A stretch of DNA of 64,000 bases from Lachancea dasiensis (lineage: Eukaryota > Ascomycota > Saccharomycetes > Saccharomycetales > Saccharomycetaceae). The stretch's first letter is position 1. Each line of letters opens with the position of its first letter. The notes beneath the pieces are model-generated. The model did no database searches, had not been told where the DNA came from, and was given only the letters and a program-made list of their open reading frames with translations. A program made the position numbers and the translations under genes. Of the stretch, positions 56,501 through 64,000 are shown piece by piece. The stretch is taken from contig LT598459.1 of assembly GCA_900074725.1 (NCBI GenBank), forward strand, positions 196,467 through 260,466. The letters run 5' to 3'.

Positions 56501-57693
56501 CTGGCCAAAATATTAGGGTGTTTGCTCATGTGCGGGCCCAGGATGAGACCAGTGGCATGGAACGTCTTGCTAAAGCTGGAGTTACTTACGGCACCTGGTC
56601 AGAACGATTCACTTCTCGCATACAGGTTGTATTGGGAGATTTGTCGAAACCTCAATTTGACATGGATGATAAAGACTGGGAGTACTTAGCAAATAACATT
56701 GACGTCATTATTCACAACGGTGCATTGGTGCACTGGGTCTTCCCTTACGCAAAATTGAGAGACGCGAATGTAATCTCTACTGTTAATGTCATGAATCTGG
56801 CTGCCACCGGCTCGAAGGCAAAATACTTTACATTTGTCTCATCTACATCTACTATCGATACCACACACTACTTCGACTTGTCAGACAGACTTGCTGCAGA
56901 GGGCAAAGGTTTACCCGAAAGCGACGATTTGATGGGATCTGCGACAGGGCTGGGTGGTGGATACGGGCAATCGAAATGGGCTGCTGAATACATAATCAGA
57001 CGTGCCGGCGAGCGCGGATTGCGCGGCTGTATTGTAAGACCCGGCTACGTCACCGGTGCATCCGCTAATGGTTCATCAAACACTGATGATTTCCTGTTAA
57101 GATGTTTGAAAGGGGTTGTACAACTAGGTAAAATCCCGGATATCAGAAATACGGTTAATATGGTCCCAGTTGACCAAGTAGCTAGAGTAGTAACCGCTAC
57201 AGCTCTATTTCCCCCTTCGGGAAGCACGCTTGAGGTCGCCCACGTTACCGCTCATCCTCGGTGTTTGTTTACTGATTACATGAATGAATTGAAGGAATAC
57301 GGTTACGCAGTTGAGGTTGAAAGCTATGATAAATGGAGAAAAGACCTTGAAGATTCTGTCATAAGTCGCAACGAAGAGAATGCGCTGTACCCACTTTTGC
57401 ATATGGTTTTGGACAACCTACCGGAAAACACCAAAGCTCCAGAGTTGGATGATTCAAATGCCATCATTTCATTAAAAAAAGACGCAGAATGGACGGGCGA
57501 AGATCTCTCAGGTGGCAAAGGTGCTACTCCAGAGCAAATCGGTATTTATATCGCCTTCTTGAACAAAGTTGGATTTCTGCCTCCTCCTCAATCAAAAGGA
57601 AGGTTGGCCATTCCTGATATTGAATTATCGGAAGAACAGATCAACCTTGTTGCCTCAGGCGCGGGTGCTCGTGGTAGCTCTGCCGCGAATTAA
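53539..57693 (+). CDS. LYS2: L-2-aminoadipate reductase
   Basis: A 1384-residue multidomain enzyme (S. cerevisiae Lys2, YBR115C, 1392 aa) of lysine synthesis that adenylates, thioesterifies and reduces alpha-aminoadipate to its semialdehyde. An N-terminal region precedes the adenylation domain (LSFTSGSEGIPKGVLGRH; MYGTTETQ; YRTGDLGRYTPEG; GFRIELGEID). The carrier domain FFDLGGHSILATK has the phosphopantetheine serine at 878, to be loaded by Lys5. The reductase domain has VTGVTGFLGSYILADLL near 970 and GYGQSKWAAEY. The frame reads back to a GTG at 53401; this ATG (MTSADQWTQKLDNPTLSVLP) aligns with the family. A Gcn4 site lies upstream. Confidence 0.97.
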   Translation: MTSADQWTQKLDNPTLSVLPHDFLRPHSEPLVQQQEKCVQVPQLELPHGKDAYTALLAVWASLMFRLTGDDDIVLLVRDNKVLRFTFQPTWTFVELYATITQELATLETLPAVNIDELSQYMQRVQDKELPVQLFRLGCIQDQPNFSLQNQFDTQLLDLTVNLQGKSTLTVVYNGLLYSDQRIEILLSQLTVFLSAVLQDDSKIVTKVSLITNADTSILPNPTADLGWCDFAGCIQDIFQDNAAKFPQRTCVVETPSSQSGMEPRIFTYQDINQASNVVAHYLIDTGIKRGDVVMIYSSRGVDLMVCVLGVLKAGATFSVIDPAYPPARQTIYLGVAKPKGLIVIRAAGQLDQLVEDYISKELDIISRIPSIAIQAKGTVEGGRLSGAEADCLTRFESFKNTPSGVVVGPDSNPTLSFTSGSEGIPKGVLGRHFSLAYYFKWMSKQFNLSEKDKFTMLSGIAHDPIQRDMFTPLFLGAQLLVPTEDDIGTPGQLAEWMNKYGATITHLTPAMGQLLTAQATSPIPSLHHAFFVGDILTKRDCLRLQTLAENVRIVNMYGTTETQRAVSFYEVKSRSEDPFFLKSLKDVMPAGKGMLNVQLLVVNRNDRSQICGVGEVGEIYVRAGGLAEGYRGLPDLNKEKFVQNWFVDPSHWDSIDKNTNKPWKQFWYGPRDRLYRTGDLGRYTPEGNCECCGRADDQVKIRGFRIELGEIDTHISQYPLVRENITLVRKNSENEPTLITFMVPRFDKPDELSKFESEISEDVAKDAVVKGLVKYRSLSRNIKEALKKRLASYAIPSVIIVLEKLPLNPNGKVDKPKLQFPSQKQLALAADNSFVDVDDSDFSNTEKEVRDLWLDVLPTRPSSISPEDTFFDLGGHSILATKMIFSLRKKLNVELPLGTIFKYPTIKLFAAEVEKVRTSERSVETITSTADYYGDAKQLVETMIPEIYPSRPNLRSTNSDTINVFVTGVTGFLGSYILADLLNRPTSGQNIRVFAHVRAQDETSGMERLAKAGVTYGTWSERFTSRIQVVLGDLSKPQFDMDDKDWEYLANNIDVIIHNGALVHWVFPYAKLRDANVISTVNVMNLAATGSKAKYFTFVSSTSTIDTTHYFDLSDRLAAEGKGLPESDDLMGSATGLGGGYGQSKWAAEYIIRRAGERGLRGCIVRPGYVTGASANGSSNTDDFLLRCLKGVVQLGKIPDIRNTVNMVPVDQVARVVTATALFPPSGSTLEVAHVTAHPRCLFTDYMNELKEYGYAVEVESYDKWRKDLEDSVISRNEENALYPLLHMVLDNLPENTKAPELDDSNAIISLKKDAEWTGEDLSGGKGATPEQIGIYIAFLNKVGFLPPPQSKGRLAIPDIELSEEQINLVASGAGARGSSAAN

Positions 57694-57788
57694 CGACGCC
57701 ATGCGATGTATAGATTTTTAAATGATCAACTTTGTATCTTTTCAAATGTAAACTAGATATCAGCGCCTGCTGATCTGTACAAAGTACC

Positions 57789-60146
57789 CTAATTGTTGAA
57801 TAAGAACTGCAAGTCTCCTGGTGTCAACCTGTTGATGGCTGCATCATCTTTACTTATGGTAGCATGAATCATATTTGCTTTTTTCTCTTGAAGTTCGATA
57901 ATTCTTGATTCAATACTATCCTCAATGCAGAATCTAGTTATCTTCACCGGCCGAAATTGCCCAATTCTATGAACTCTATCCCCACTTTGCCACTCCACAC
58001 TAGGATTCCACCAAGGATCCAAAATAAACACTTGAGAAGCTTCACAAAGGTTCAGAGCCACACCACCTGCTTTCAAGCTGACTAAAAAAACTTCACAATG
58101 AATGTCCGTCATAAAATGCTTGATGGTCTGATCACGCTGGGTGGGAGTCATGCTACCTTGCAATTTAACAGTTTTGAACCCAGCTCTCTTTAACCTCCAC
58201 TCAACCAAATCCAGCATGCTGGTAAACTGTGAGAACACAATTGACTTTATGGTCCGTCGGTCGCTTCTGAGATTGTATAATTCTTCAACCAAGGCCTCAA
58301 TCTTGGTAGACGACCTCCACTTACCCTGGACATTCAAACGATTTAAAATGCTACTCTTTTTGTGCAAGCCCTCTATTACTTCCAATGCGGGCTGAGACAA
58401 GTCAATACTCAAAGCAATGTGGCACACAGGGCAGGTGAGCTTTTCAGCATTTCCCAGAAAAGATTCAGTGTATTCTTTGATGCAAAGACGACAAAACTTA
58501 TGGTGGCATTTGGATTCGATCGGCTCCTCAGCTTCGTCATCACATAATTGGCAAACTATCACGTTGTCAACAAAGTCTTTGCGGTCCTTCATTTTGTTGA
58601 GGACTAAGTCAGGATGATCAGCCAGCTGCCTCATTCTCGTAATTAAGGTAAAAATGTTCGCATAGTTATTCAGCACCACACCCTCCTCAACATAGGAGCT
58701 AAATTTCCGCTTAACGTCCGTGTACAAACTCTGGTACAAATCTTTTTCTTCTTCATTGAAGAAGTCTCTTCGTACTGTGACAATGCGGGGAGGAAGTCCC
58801 AAATCATCAGCCCTTTCTACTTTAGTCCTTCTGAGCATAATATTCTTCAAAAGAAGTTGGATGTTATTGAAGGACTCACGGCCCGGACCCTCCATCCCGT
58901 GTTTTTGAATATTCTTCAATGCAAAGTGGTTGAAGAAGTTGGTGTGCTGCATAACAACGTGTGCACATCTATCACAATGCATATGGTCGCTGAATTTCCA
59001 CTCGCTCGATGCACACTCGCATTTAGTACAGAAATACTTGCAAAATGGGTCAATATTCAGAAATCGAATTAGCGAGTAGATTTCGCCAATTCGATTTTGT
59101 AGAGGAGTACCCGTTAGGCACCATCTTTTATCTGTGATTAGGTTATTTACCGCTTTTGCAGTATTGCTTTGTCTATCCTTAACGTTATGAGCCTCATCGA
59201 GAATAACTCTGTAAAAATTCATGTTGTGCAATAATGATCGCTCTTTGTAGACGCCATTTTTACGTTTGAACCCATAGTTTTGCTTACGAAATACCGATTC
59301 CAGCACAGAATATGTGGTGAGCAACACATCCACGTCTTTGAATTCGCCTATGTTGGTAGTACGATTTGCGCCGTGAAAGATATGGGTTGTCAATCTGCCG
59401 CCTGTGTGCTGATCGATTTCGTTCTTCCACTGCACGAGCGCTACTGTGGGAGCAACGACCAGGGATGGCTTCTTGGTAACGTCGTTCATCAGTAAAGCAA
59501 TCGTTTGAATGGTTTTTCCCATCCCCATTTCGTCTGCGAGGACTCCACCATTGTAGATGCTCTCTTCTTGCGTTATCAGCCAGTGTAGGCCTTCAAGTTG
59601 GAAAGGTAACAGTTTGATGGTCATTCCAGAGGGTTGCGACGCTCTGTCTGCTTTGTATTGGGGGGCATCTGCTAAATCAGTGAAAACTGTCTTCAACTCT
59701 GGATGGTTTTCGAAAAGTCGAGCAGTGTTACGCTCGTAGGGCGTAGTCTTTGGTTTAGTTGGTTTCTTGGGCTTTTTGGTATTCTGAGTTTTTTTTTTTT
59801 TCGCTCCATTGGTAGCTTTTTCACTTGTCCGCTTGCGTTGTGGTTTTTGATCTGATTTACGTCTTTTAGCCAAGGGTACATCGTCATCATCATCATCATC
59901 GTCGTTGTCCTCGCTTTTGAGCTCTATCAAGTTATAAGGTTCGGGCTTCGCATCTTCCCCACTGGATTCCACGATTACAGGGGTACTTTCTTTACCGTAC
60001 TCCTCCTTGTAATCGTCGTCGTCGCCATCATCACCGATTCTCAACCCACTATCTACAGCAATCTCGCCTTCATCATCCTCTTGATAATCAACTTTACGTT
60101 TAGGTCGGGTCCTCGGCTTTCTTATAAATCCACCCTCCTCTAACAT
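57789..60146 (-). CDS. RAD16: Rad16, global-genome repair Snf2 ATPase/RING
   Basis: A 785-residue Snf2-family protein (S. cerevisiae Rad16, YBR114W, 790 aa) which with Rad7 repairs UV lesions in non-transcribed DNA. Lys-rich N-terminus with acidic runs, then helicase motif [12 protein letters not shown], motif [10 protein letters not shown], motif III SLTGTPLQ-type ([10 protein letters not shown]), a RING finger inserted between the lobes ([20 protein letters not shown]...CPVC), and motifs V/VI ([24 protein letters not shown]). It ends LQFLFNN exactly as in yeast. The ATG gives [12 protein letters not shown], matching yeast MQEGGFIRRRR. The frame is open 26 codons further to a TTG at 60224, and a possible spliced extension is noted in findings. 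Convergent with LYS2 (95 bases), as in yeast. Confidence 0.97.
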   Translation of the reverse strand: MLEEGGFIRKPRTRPKRKVDYQEDDEGEIAVDSGLRIGDDGDDDDYKEEYGKESTPVIVESSGEDAKPEPYNLIELKSEDNDDDDDDDDVPLAKRRKSDQKPQRKRTSEKATNGAKKKKTQNTKKPKKPTKPKTTPYERNTARLFENHPELKTVFTDLADAPQYKADRASQPSGMTIKLLPFQLEGLHWLITQEESIYNGGVLADEMGMGKTIQTIALLMNDVTKKPSLVVAPTVALVQWKNEIDQHTGGRLTTHIFHGANRTTNIGEFKDVDVLLTTYSVLESVFRKQNYGFKRKNGVYKERSLLHNMNFYRVILDEAHNVKDRQSNTAKAVNNLITDKRWCLTGTPLQNRIGEIYSLIRFLNIDPFCKYFCTKCECASSEWKFSDHMHCDRCAHVVMQHTNFFNHFALKNIQKHGMEGPGRESFNNIQLLLKNIMLRRTKVERADDLGLPPRIVTVRRDFFNEEEKDLYQSLYTDVKRKFSSYVEEGVVLNNYANIFTLITRMRQLADHPDLVLNKMKDRKDFVDNVIVCQLCDDEAEEPIESKCHHKFCRLCIKEYTESFLGNAEKLTCPVCHIALSIDLSQPALEVIEGLHKKSSILNRLNVQGKWRSSTKIEALVEELYNLRSDRRTIKSIVFSQFTSMLDLVEWRLKRAGFKTVKLQGSMTPTQRDQTIKHFMTDIHCEVFLVSLKAGGVALNLCEASQVFILDPWWNPSVEWQSGDRVHRIGQFRPVKITRFCIEDSIESRIIELQEKKANMIHATISKDDAAINRLTPGDLQFLFNN

Positions 60147-60880
60147 CACAGGAAATTTTGGACCAGCGTTTAGAATAGGGGACCTCTTGGAATTTGTTTT
60201 GGTTCGAAGATTGCTTGTCAGCAATTCGATTTTCTAAATGTAATTAACTAATTAATAGAGGCAAACAGCTCCTTTCAATCTTAATGTTTGGGGTGGCGGG
60301 CCTTCATAAAAAAACGTTAGTTTTGATCGCAGAACGGAATATTTGACGATGAGGATTTAATAGATAGCTTTACTTGCTTTCGTTTTTTTCTTTTTTGGCT
60401 TGCAAGTTAGTTCAATAGACTTCAGAGACTTTTTTGACAATTGAGATTTCCTCTAATTTCCAAAGATAATAACATTGACATACGCTATCAGGTGCTGCAG
60501 AACCGAATGCTTGAGACTTCATGATGTTTCAGCTACCTCGGGAGCCGTATCTTTAATGGTCAATTAAAAATTAAATGTCATAAATGTACATAGTGATAAG
60601 AGGTTGGTTTGAAGCAGCTGCTGACCAAGTACCTCATTGTTAGTGTCACGAACAAGTGAGACCTTTCCCCATCGAACTAAAGGATTGAATGCTACGGCCG
60701 AAAAAATATCAGTTGGCAAATTGACTGCGCTAATTTCAGAAATCGTCTATGCAGTCCCACTCAACACATTTCTACAATCGATATTTGCCCTCTGTCCATA
60801 CATGTGGATAGCTTTGTCCATAAAAGCGTGGAGGTCGTCAAATGGTTTATTGTTTTTGGCTTTTTTCCGATTCAATTGGA
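60147..60880. other. intergenic, RAD16 promoter region
   Basis: A GTATGT donor on the minus strand lies at 60483-60478 after an ATG-started short exon (60522-60484), with an acceptor TTTAG at 60238-60234. A plus-strand frame at 60637-60900 is not supported. T-rich tracts occur near 60385-60396. Confidence 0.4.
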
Positions 60881-61234
60881 CTAAAGGTCGGTGGTTATAA
60901 CAAAAGAATAGCATGACTCTCCGTTGTAAAAGAAGTAGGGGAATGGAAGTGGACTTCTACTACAAAACAGCGGGTCCATTGCGACTGCGATATCATCCCA
61001 ATCATACATAGGTCCCGGCGTGACTGCAGCAATCTGCCTTATTAAAGCCAATTTATTTGCGTCCGTGGTCACCCGCAAGTAAATGACATGGTTGGCCAAC
61101 TGGTATAGGCAGCGGTCAAGTGCCAGTGACACAAGTACGGTAAGAGAGCTCGCAAAGAAAGCAGCAGATATCTGAGGGAATTTTGAGGCCAAGAAAACCA
61201 TAAAATAGCATGCCGAAATATCGGTTAAGGCCAT
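60881..61234 (-). CDS. short DUP-family membrane protein, probably truncated
   Basis: A 117-residue frame from ATG. Two hydrophobic segments (about residues 7-22 and 23-45) precede a conserved block: YDWDDIAVAMD, then LPFPYFFYNGESCYSF. This matches the core of the DUP superfamily (COS, DUP240/MST27/PRM8 proteins), where W-[DN]-x-[IV]-A-x-x-[MN] is followed by TPYFFYDGxxC. Known members are about 230-380 residues and continue well beyond the Cys; here a stop comes nine residues later, so it is a truncated or minimal copy. In S. cerevisiae these proteins sit in ER, plasma and endosomal membranes and often in subtelomeres. No relative is next to it in the window. Confidence 0.55.
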   Translation of the reverse strand: MALTDISACYFMVFLASKFPQISAAFFASSLTVLVSLALDRCLYQLANHVIYLRVTTDANKLALIRQIAAVTPGPMYDWDDIAVAMDPLFCSRSPLPFPYFFYNGESCYSFVITTDL

Positions 61235-62000
61235 GCTAAAAAATAACCCTGTTCCGAATTAACTCATAATATACTCTGTTAGTTAAAATTTCGCGAGGAA
61301 GCTTTGCTCCATTTTGAGGTGGAGCTGTCAATCATAAGGTGACGTTATTGTTCTGTAATGCTCATGGTATTTGAAGTGGTGTGGTCGGGATGCCATTCAT
61401 TCTTTGGGCGACGTTAGGAAGACATTTCTTTCCCCTTTATAACCCCCGTAAGCGTCAAAGTTTCACCTTGGGGCGCATTCAGCGAATGATTCCCGTTTTG
61501 ATACTCTTTCGCCTCGTGTAAAGATGCTGGCCTGAGGGCAGCACATTAGAAATAGCTCAAGAGATGACTAAGTTTAGGGCTCACACTTTCTGCTTGGATG
61601 CTTTGTGCCGGAGGCTGCCATTATTTTGACGGAAATAATTGCCGATCAGAGAGAGAAAGTGAGGAAGGGCAATCATAGTAAAAAATTGTTGTCAGAGAGA
61701 GATGCGGCACGTTGCTGGCGCATCGTATATGCAACAAAAGACCTTTTCTCTCCTAGAAGCGCTCAATAAACAAGTCACAAACCTGCATAATAATAAATAG
61801 CACATCAGGCTACCCTCTTGTAAATCAAAACTATAGTTAAGAAATAGATGCAATCCTTAGATGAAGCTCACGAACTATCATTAAAAGTTCAAAGCACTCA
61901 AAAGCTGGAGCCAGCAGTCCTGTATGACAGATATGATACTTTCTTGTTCTGTCTCTCATCGTGCTAGAATCTGGAGAATTCTACTAGGGGTACCTTAGAC

Positions 62001-62042
62001 ATGTCTATGTGTAAGCACTTTATGTCTATGTGTAAGCACTTT
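62001..62042. repeat. 21-bp exact tandem duplication
   Basis: The unit begins ATGTCTATGTGTAAGCACTT and ends with one more T (62001-62021); it repeats exactly at 62022-62042. It lies outside any supported gene. Confidence 0.95.
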
Positions 62043-63456
62043 CTCCATTTTAATGAATGCTGTTTCTGTAGCCACTTGCTTGACAAGGGTCTCGAATGCA
62101 GTGCCGGAAATTCTTGTGTAATTTCAAGTGCAAAGTCTGTTGAATGATGCGTCATTTCAAGGACGCCATGCACCGACGGAGTTAGATATTGCTCCATCCA
62201 TGGGCTATGGGAGGGAGATGGCATCAAGTTACTGGTCGAAAGTCGACCTTTGTTGATTGTGATGAGCATGAAGCTGATTTGGCTCTAATGGAATTGAGCA
62301 CGTAATCATCAGTTGTTAGTTAAGATGAGCTATTGGCACCGATTGGTTACTTCCTGAGCCCATCATCCAATTTATTCATTGACGTCCTAGTAGTCGGATA
62401 TTTGGCGCCTGAAAACTGCATGTGCCATGAGTATTTTGGGCTTGTGAGGTCAAATTACCACACCACTTATAGTCCGCCATGCTAGCTGTGGCACTTCGAC
62501 AAATGATCATACAGTAGCTAACTTCAGGCTCAACTCTTTTGAAGCCTGGTCCAGGAATACGTCGAGCATAGGCCAATTGTTAGCCTCAAGGTAGTTTCCT
62601 GTAGAAAATAACACGTTCTTATTGGTACTACAAACAGCCAGTTTTAGACCGCCCAGGGCAAATATCGAAAATAGGACATTATTGTAAATAGTGATAAGCG
62701 TTATTGAACGTACTCAGTATTTGAATAAAGTAAGCTCCGAGATTGTAGCCGTACGTGAAGCTGGCCACGAGAATGGTTTCGCCCTCCCTAGTGGATGTTT
62801 TATAACTCTCTCTACTTCCCCTGCCCGAATTTAAATTACCATGCTCCTCTGCAATATTTATATTAGCACTCTTGATTAGGAACTACACTTAAGAGGCTTA
62901 CTCTTGTACCTAGGTTATGCAAAAAAGTTTAATTAGTCAACCCTACCTTGGATTTGAGAAGAATTAAACAGTTTAACTGTCATCGAAATAAAATTGTATC
63001 TGATATACTTTGAATTATCGGGCGTAGTGTGCTATTTAATACCACGGCAAACACGACGGCGCCCCCCTGCCCAATCATAGCACATGAGGAGAACAGAAGA
63101 TAAGAAGGTAAAAAAAAGGTGGAGAGGAAGAGGTCGTTAAAGTAGTATTACTCGACTCACGTAGAGTTGTTTTCTGTTGTGTTTGCATTAAGTGGACGCT
63201 ATACCATGATGGTGTTCTCAGGGTATGCCAACTACATCTCTTTAAGTTACGGCGAAATTTATCACGCCAATAATCCTGTGTGGGGACGCTTTAATTTGGA
63301 CCTCTTCTGCTCTATGGATTGTTCACCTACTTTTCTAGCCTTGGTTATCGATCATGACAGGGTGAACTAGGCTGTGAGGCCCAAAAACGTAGCTGAATCC
63401 AAATGAAAGGACAAATAGACTCAAATTACAGATGGGCTGATCAGTTTAACCTCGTC

Positions 63457-63669
63457 TTACTTCGTGTTCCCATCAAGTAGTAAAAGAAACGTCAAAGACC
63501 TCAGGGGGAGAGCAATATTCACGCTCTTAATTCCACCTAATATATGCAGCGAACTATACGATGGAGGTTTATAGTACACATTCGGGTTTTTCCTGCATGC
63601 TCCAGATGCGCATTTTAGATCAACTAGGGGCAATAAACCAAGCGCAACAAAGTAAAGAACTTTTGACAT
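63457..63669 (-). CDS. possible small secreted protein, hypothetical
   Basis: From the ATG at 63669 the frame codes 70 residues. MSKVLYFVALGLLPLVDLKC looks like a signal peptide, with a possible cleavage near the following Ala-Ser-Gly. A short polar stretch with two Cys and several Tyr/Pro follows, then a hydrophobic C-terminus (SLTFLLLLDG). An earlier in-frame ATG exists at 63726. The pattern could be a remnant of a secreted or cell-wall protein gene, or chance. No homology is claimed. Confidence 0.2.
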   Translation of the reverse strand: MSKVLYFVALGLLPLVDLKCASGACRKNPNVYYKPPSYSSLHILGGIKSVNIALPLRSLTFLLLLDGNTK

Positions 63670-64000
63670 TCTAACTGTAACTGACACTCCTCCTCTCAAA
63701 GTTGCCTGCATAATACTTACCAACATGTTCAAGTACTGACAAAATTAATAGTGATCGATCTGTCGTGGGTGGAACAGGCCTAGAACAGAAAACCAATTTC
63801 TCGAATTTGTCAACACCTTAGGTTGTGGTGCTTATAGCGCACCAGGGTTAAATATCAGGACCCCTGGGGACTAAAAATTATTGCTGGACGATCGAAAGTA
63901 ACAGAGTTCTGTAAGATTGCTTAAAGTGCTGTGACGCATTTGGAAGTTGTTGAGTTAAAACGGGGTAAACCTTAACAAAGACATATGGGCGCGAGCGCAA

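Larger units (their letters stand above)
61235..64000. other. gene-poor 2.8-kb end of the window
   Basis: No convincing gene. A 21-bp tandem duplication is at 62001-62042. Frames at 61964-62269 and 62376-62576 (minus) and 63167-63370 (plus) show no family features; one small frame with a signal-peptide-like start is listed separately. No centromere elements or telomere repeats were seen by eye. Confidence 0.4.

Overview
The window is nuclear DNA of a budding yeast (Saccharomycetaceae). Genes are dense, mostly intronless, transcribed from both strands and separated by short gaps. Nearly every product is recognisable against Saccharomyces cerevisiae, two tRNA genes have yeast identities, and the one confident intron has the yeast signals GTATGT, TACTAAC and CAG. 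Orthologs of two S. cerevisiae segments alternate along the window: YMR155-YMR166 (MME1, PAH1, MSS11, INP2, HLJ1, DNF3, a gene at the YMR160W position, ATG16, MRPS8, AIM36, TPP1, YMR155W) and YDL090-YDL103 (QRI1, POL3, DUN1, GET3, BUG1, SNU23, RPN6, PMT1, SRP14, UBX3, RAM1). Such interleaving is expected of a genome that never had the whole-genome duplication, so I infer a Lachancea-, Torulaspora- or Zygosaccharomyces-like yeast. The genus cannot be fixed from the sequence alone.

Layout. 0.8-11 kb: MME1, PAH1, MSS11, a tRNA-Val and INP2, all rightward. 11-20 kb: QRI1 (left), HLJ1 (right), DNF3 (left); the HLJ1/DNF3 pair is inverted relative to its S. cerevisiae neighbours. 22-36 kb: POL3, DUN1 (with a short 5' intron), a large lipase-like protein, ATG16, AYR1, a tRNA-Met, GET3, BUG1, MRPS8. 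36-50 kb: AIM36, SNU23, TPP1, RPN6, PMT1, a YMR155W-type transporter, SRP14, UBX3, RAM1. 50-60 kb: an SBP1-like RNA-binding protein, LYS2 and RAD16; LYS2 and RAD16 are convergent as in S. cerevisiae. 60.1-64 kb is gene-poor and holds a short DUP-family membrane protein and little else.

The genes are housekeeping genes rather than one pathway: lipid metabolism (PAH1, AYR1, DNF3), DNA replication and repair (POL3, DUN1, TPP1, RAD16), ER and secretory functions (GET3, SRP14, PMT1, HLJ1, UBX3, BUG1), mitochondria (MME1, MRPS8, AIM36), the proteasome (RPN6), and lysine and UDP-GlcNAc synthesis (LYS2, QRI1). I saw no obvious new multigene system. The most unusual observations are a GET3 whose two zinc-binding cysteines are both serine, a spliced DUN1, candidate introns at MSS11, RAD16 and just upstream of GET3, an SBP1-like protein with no RGG region, a lysine-rich tail of SRP14 lying one base out of frame, and a lone DUP-family gene. 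Several open reading frames begin at a non-ATG codon if read to their longest extent; starts here were moved to the ATG supported by homology.
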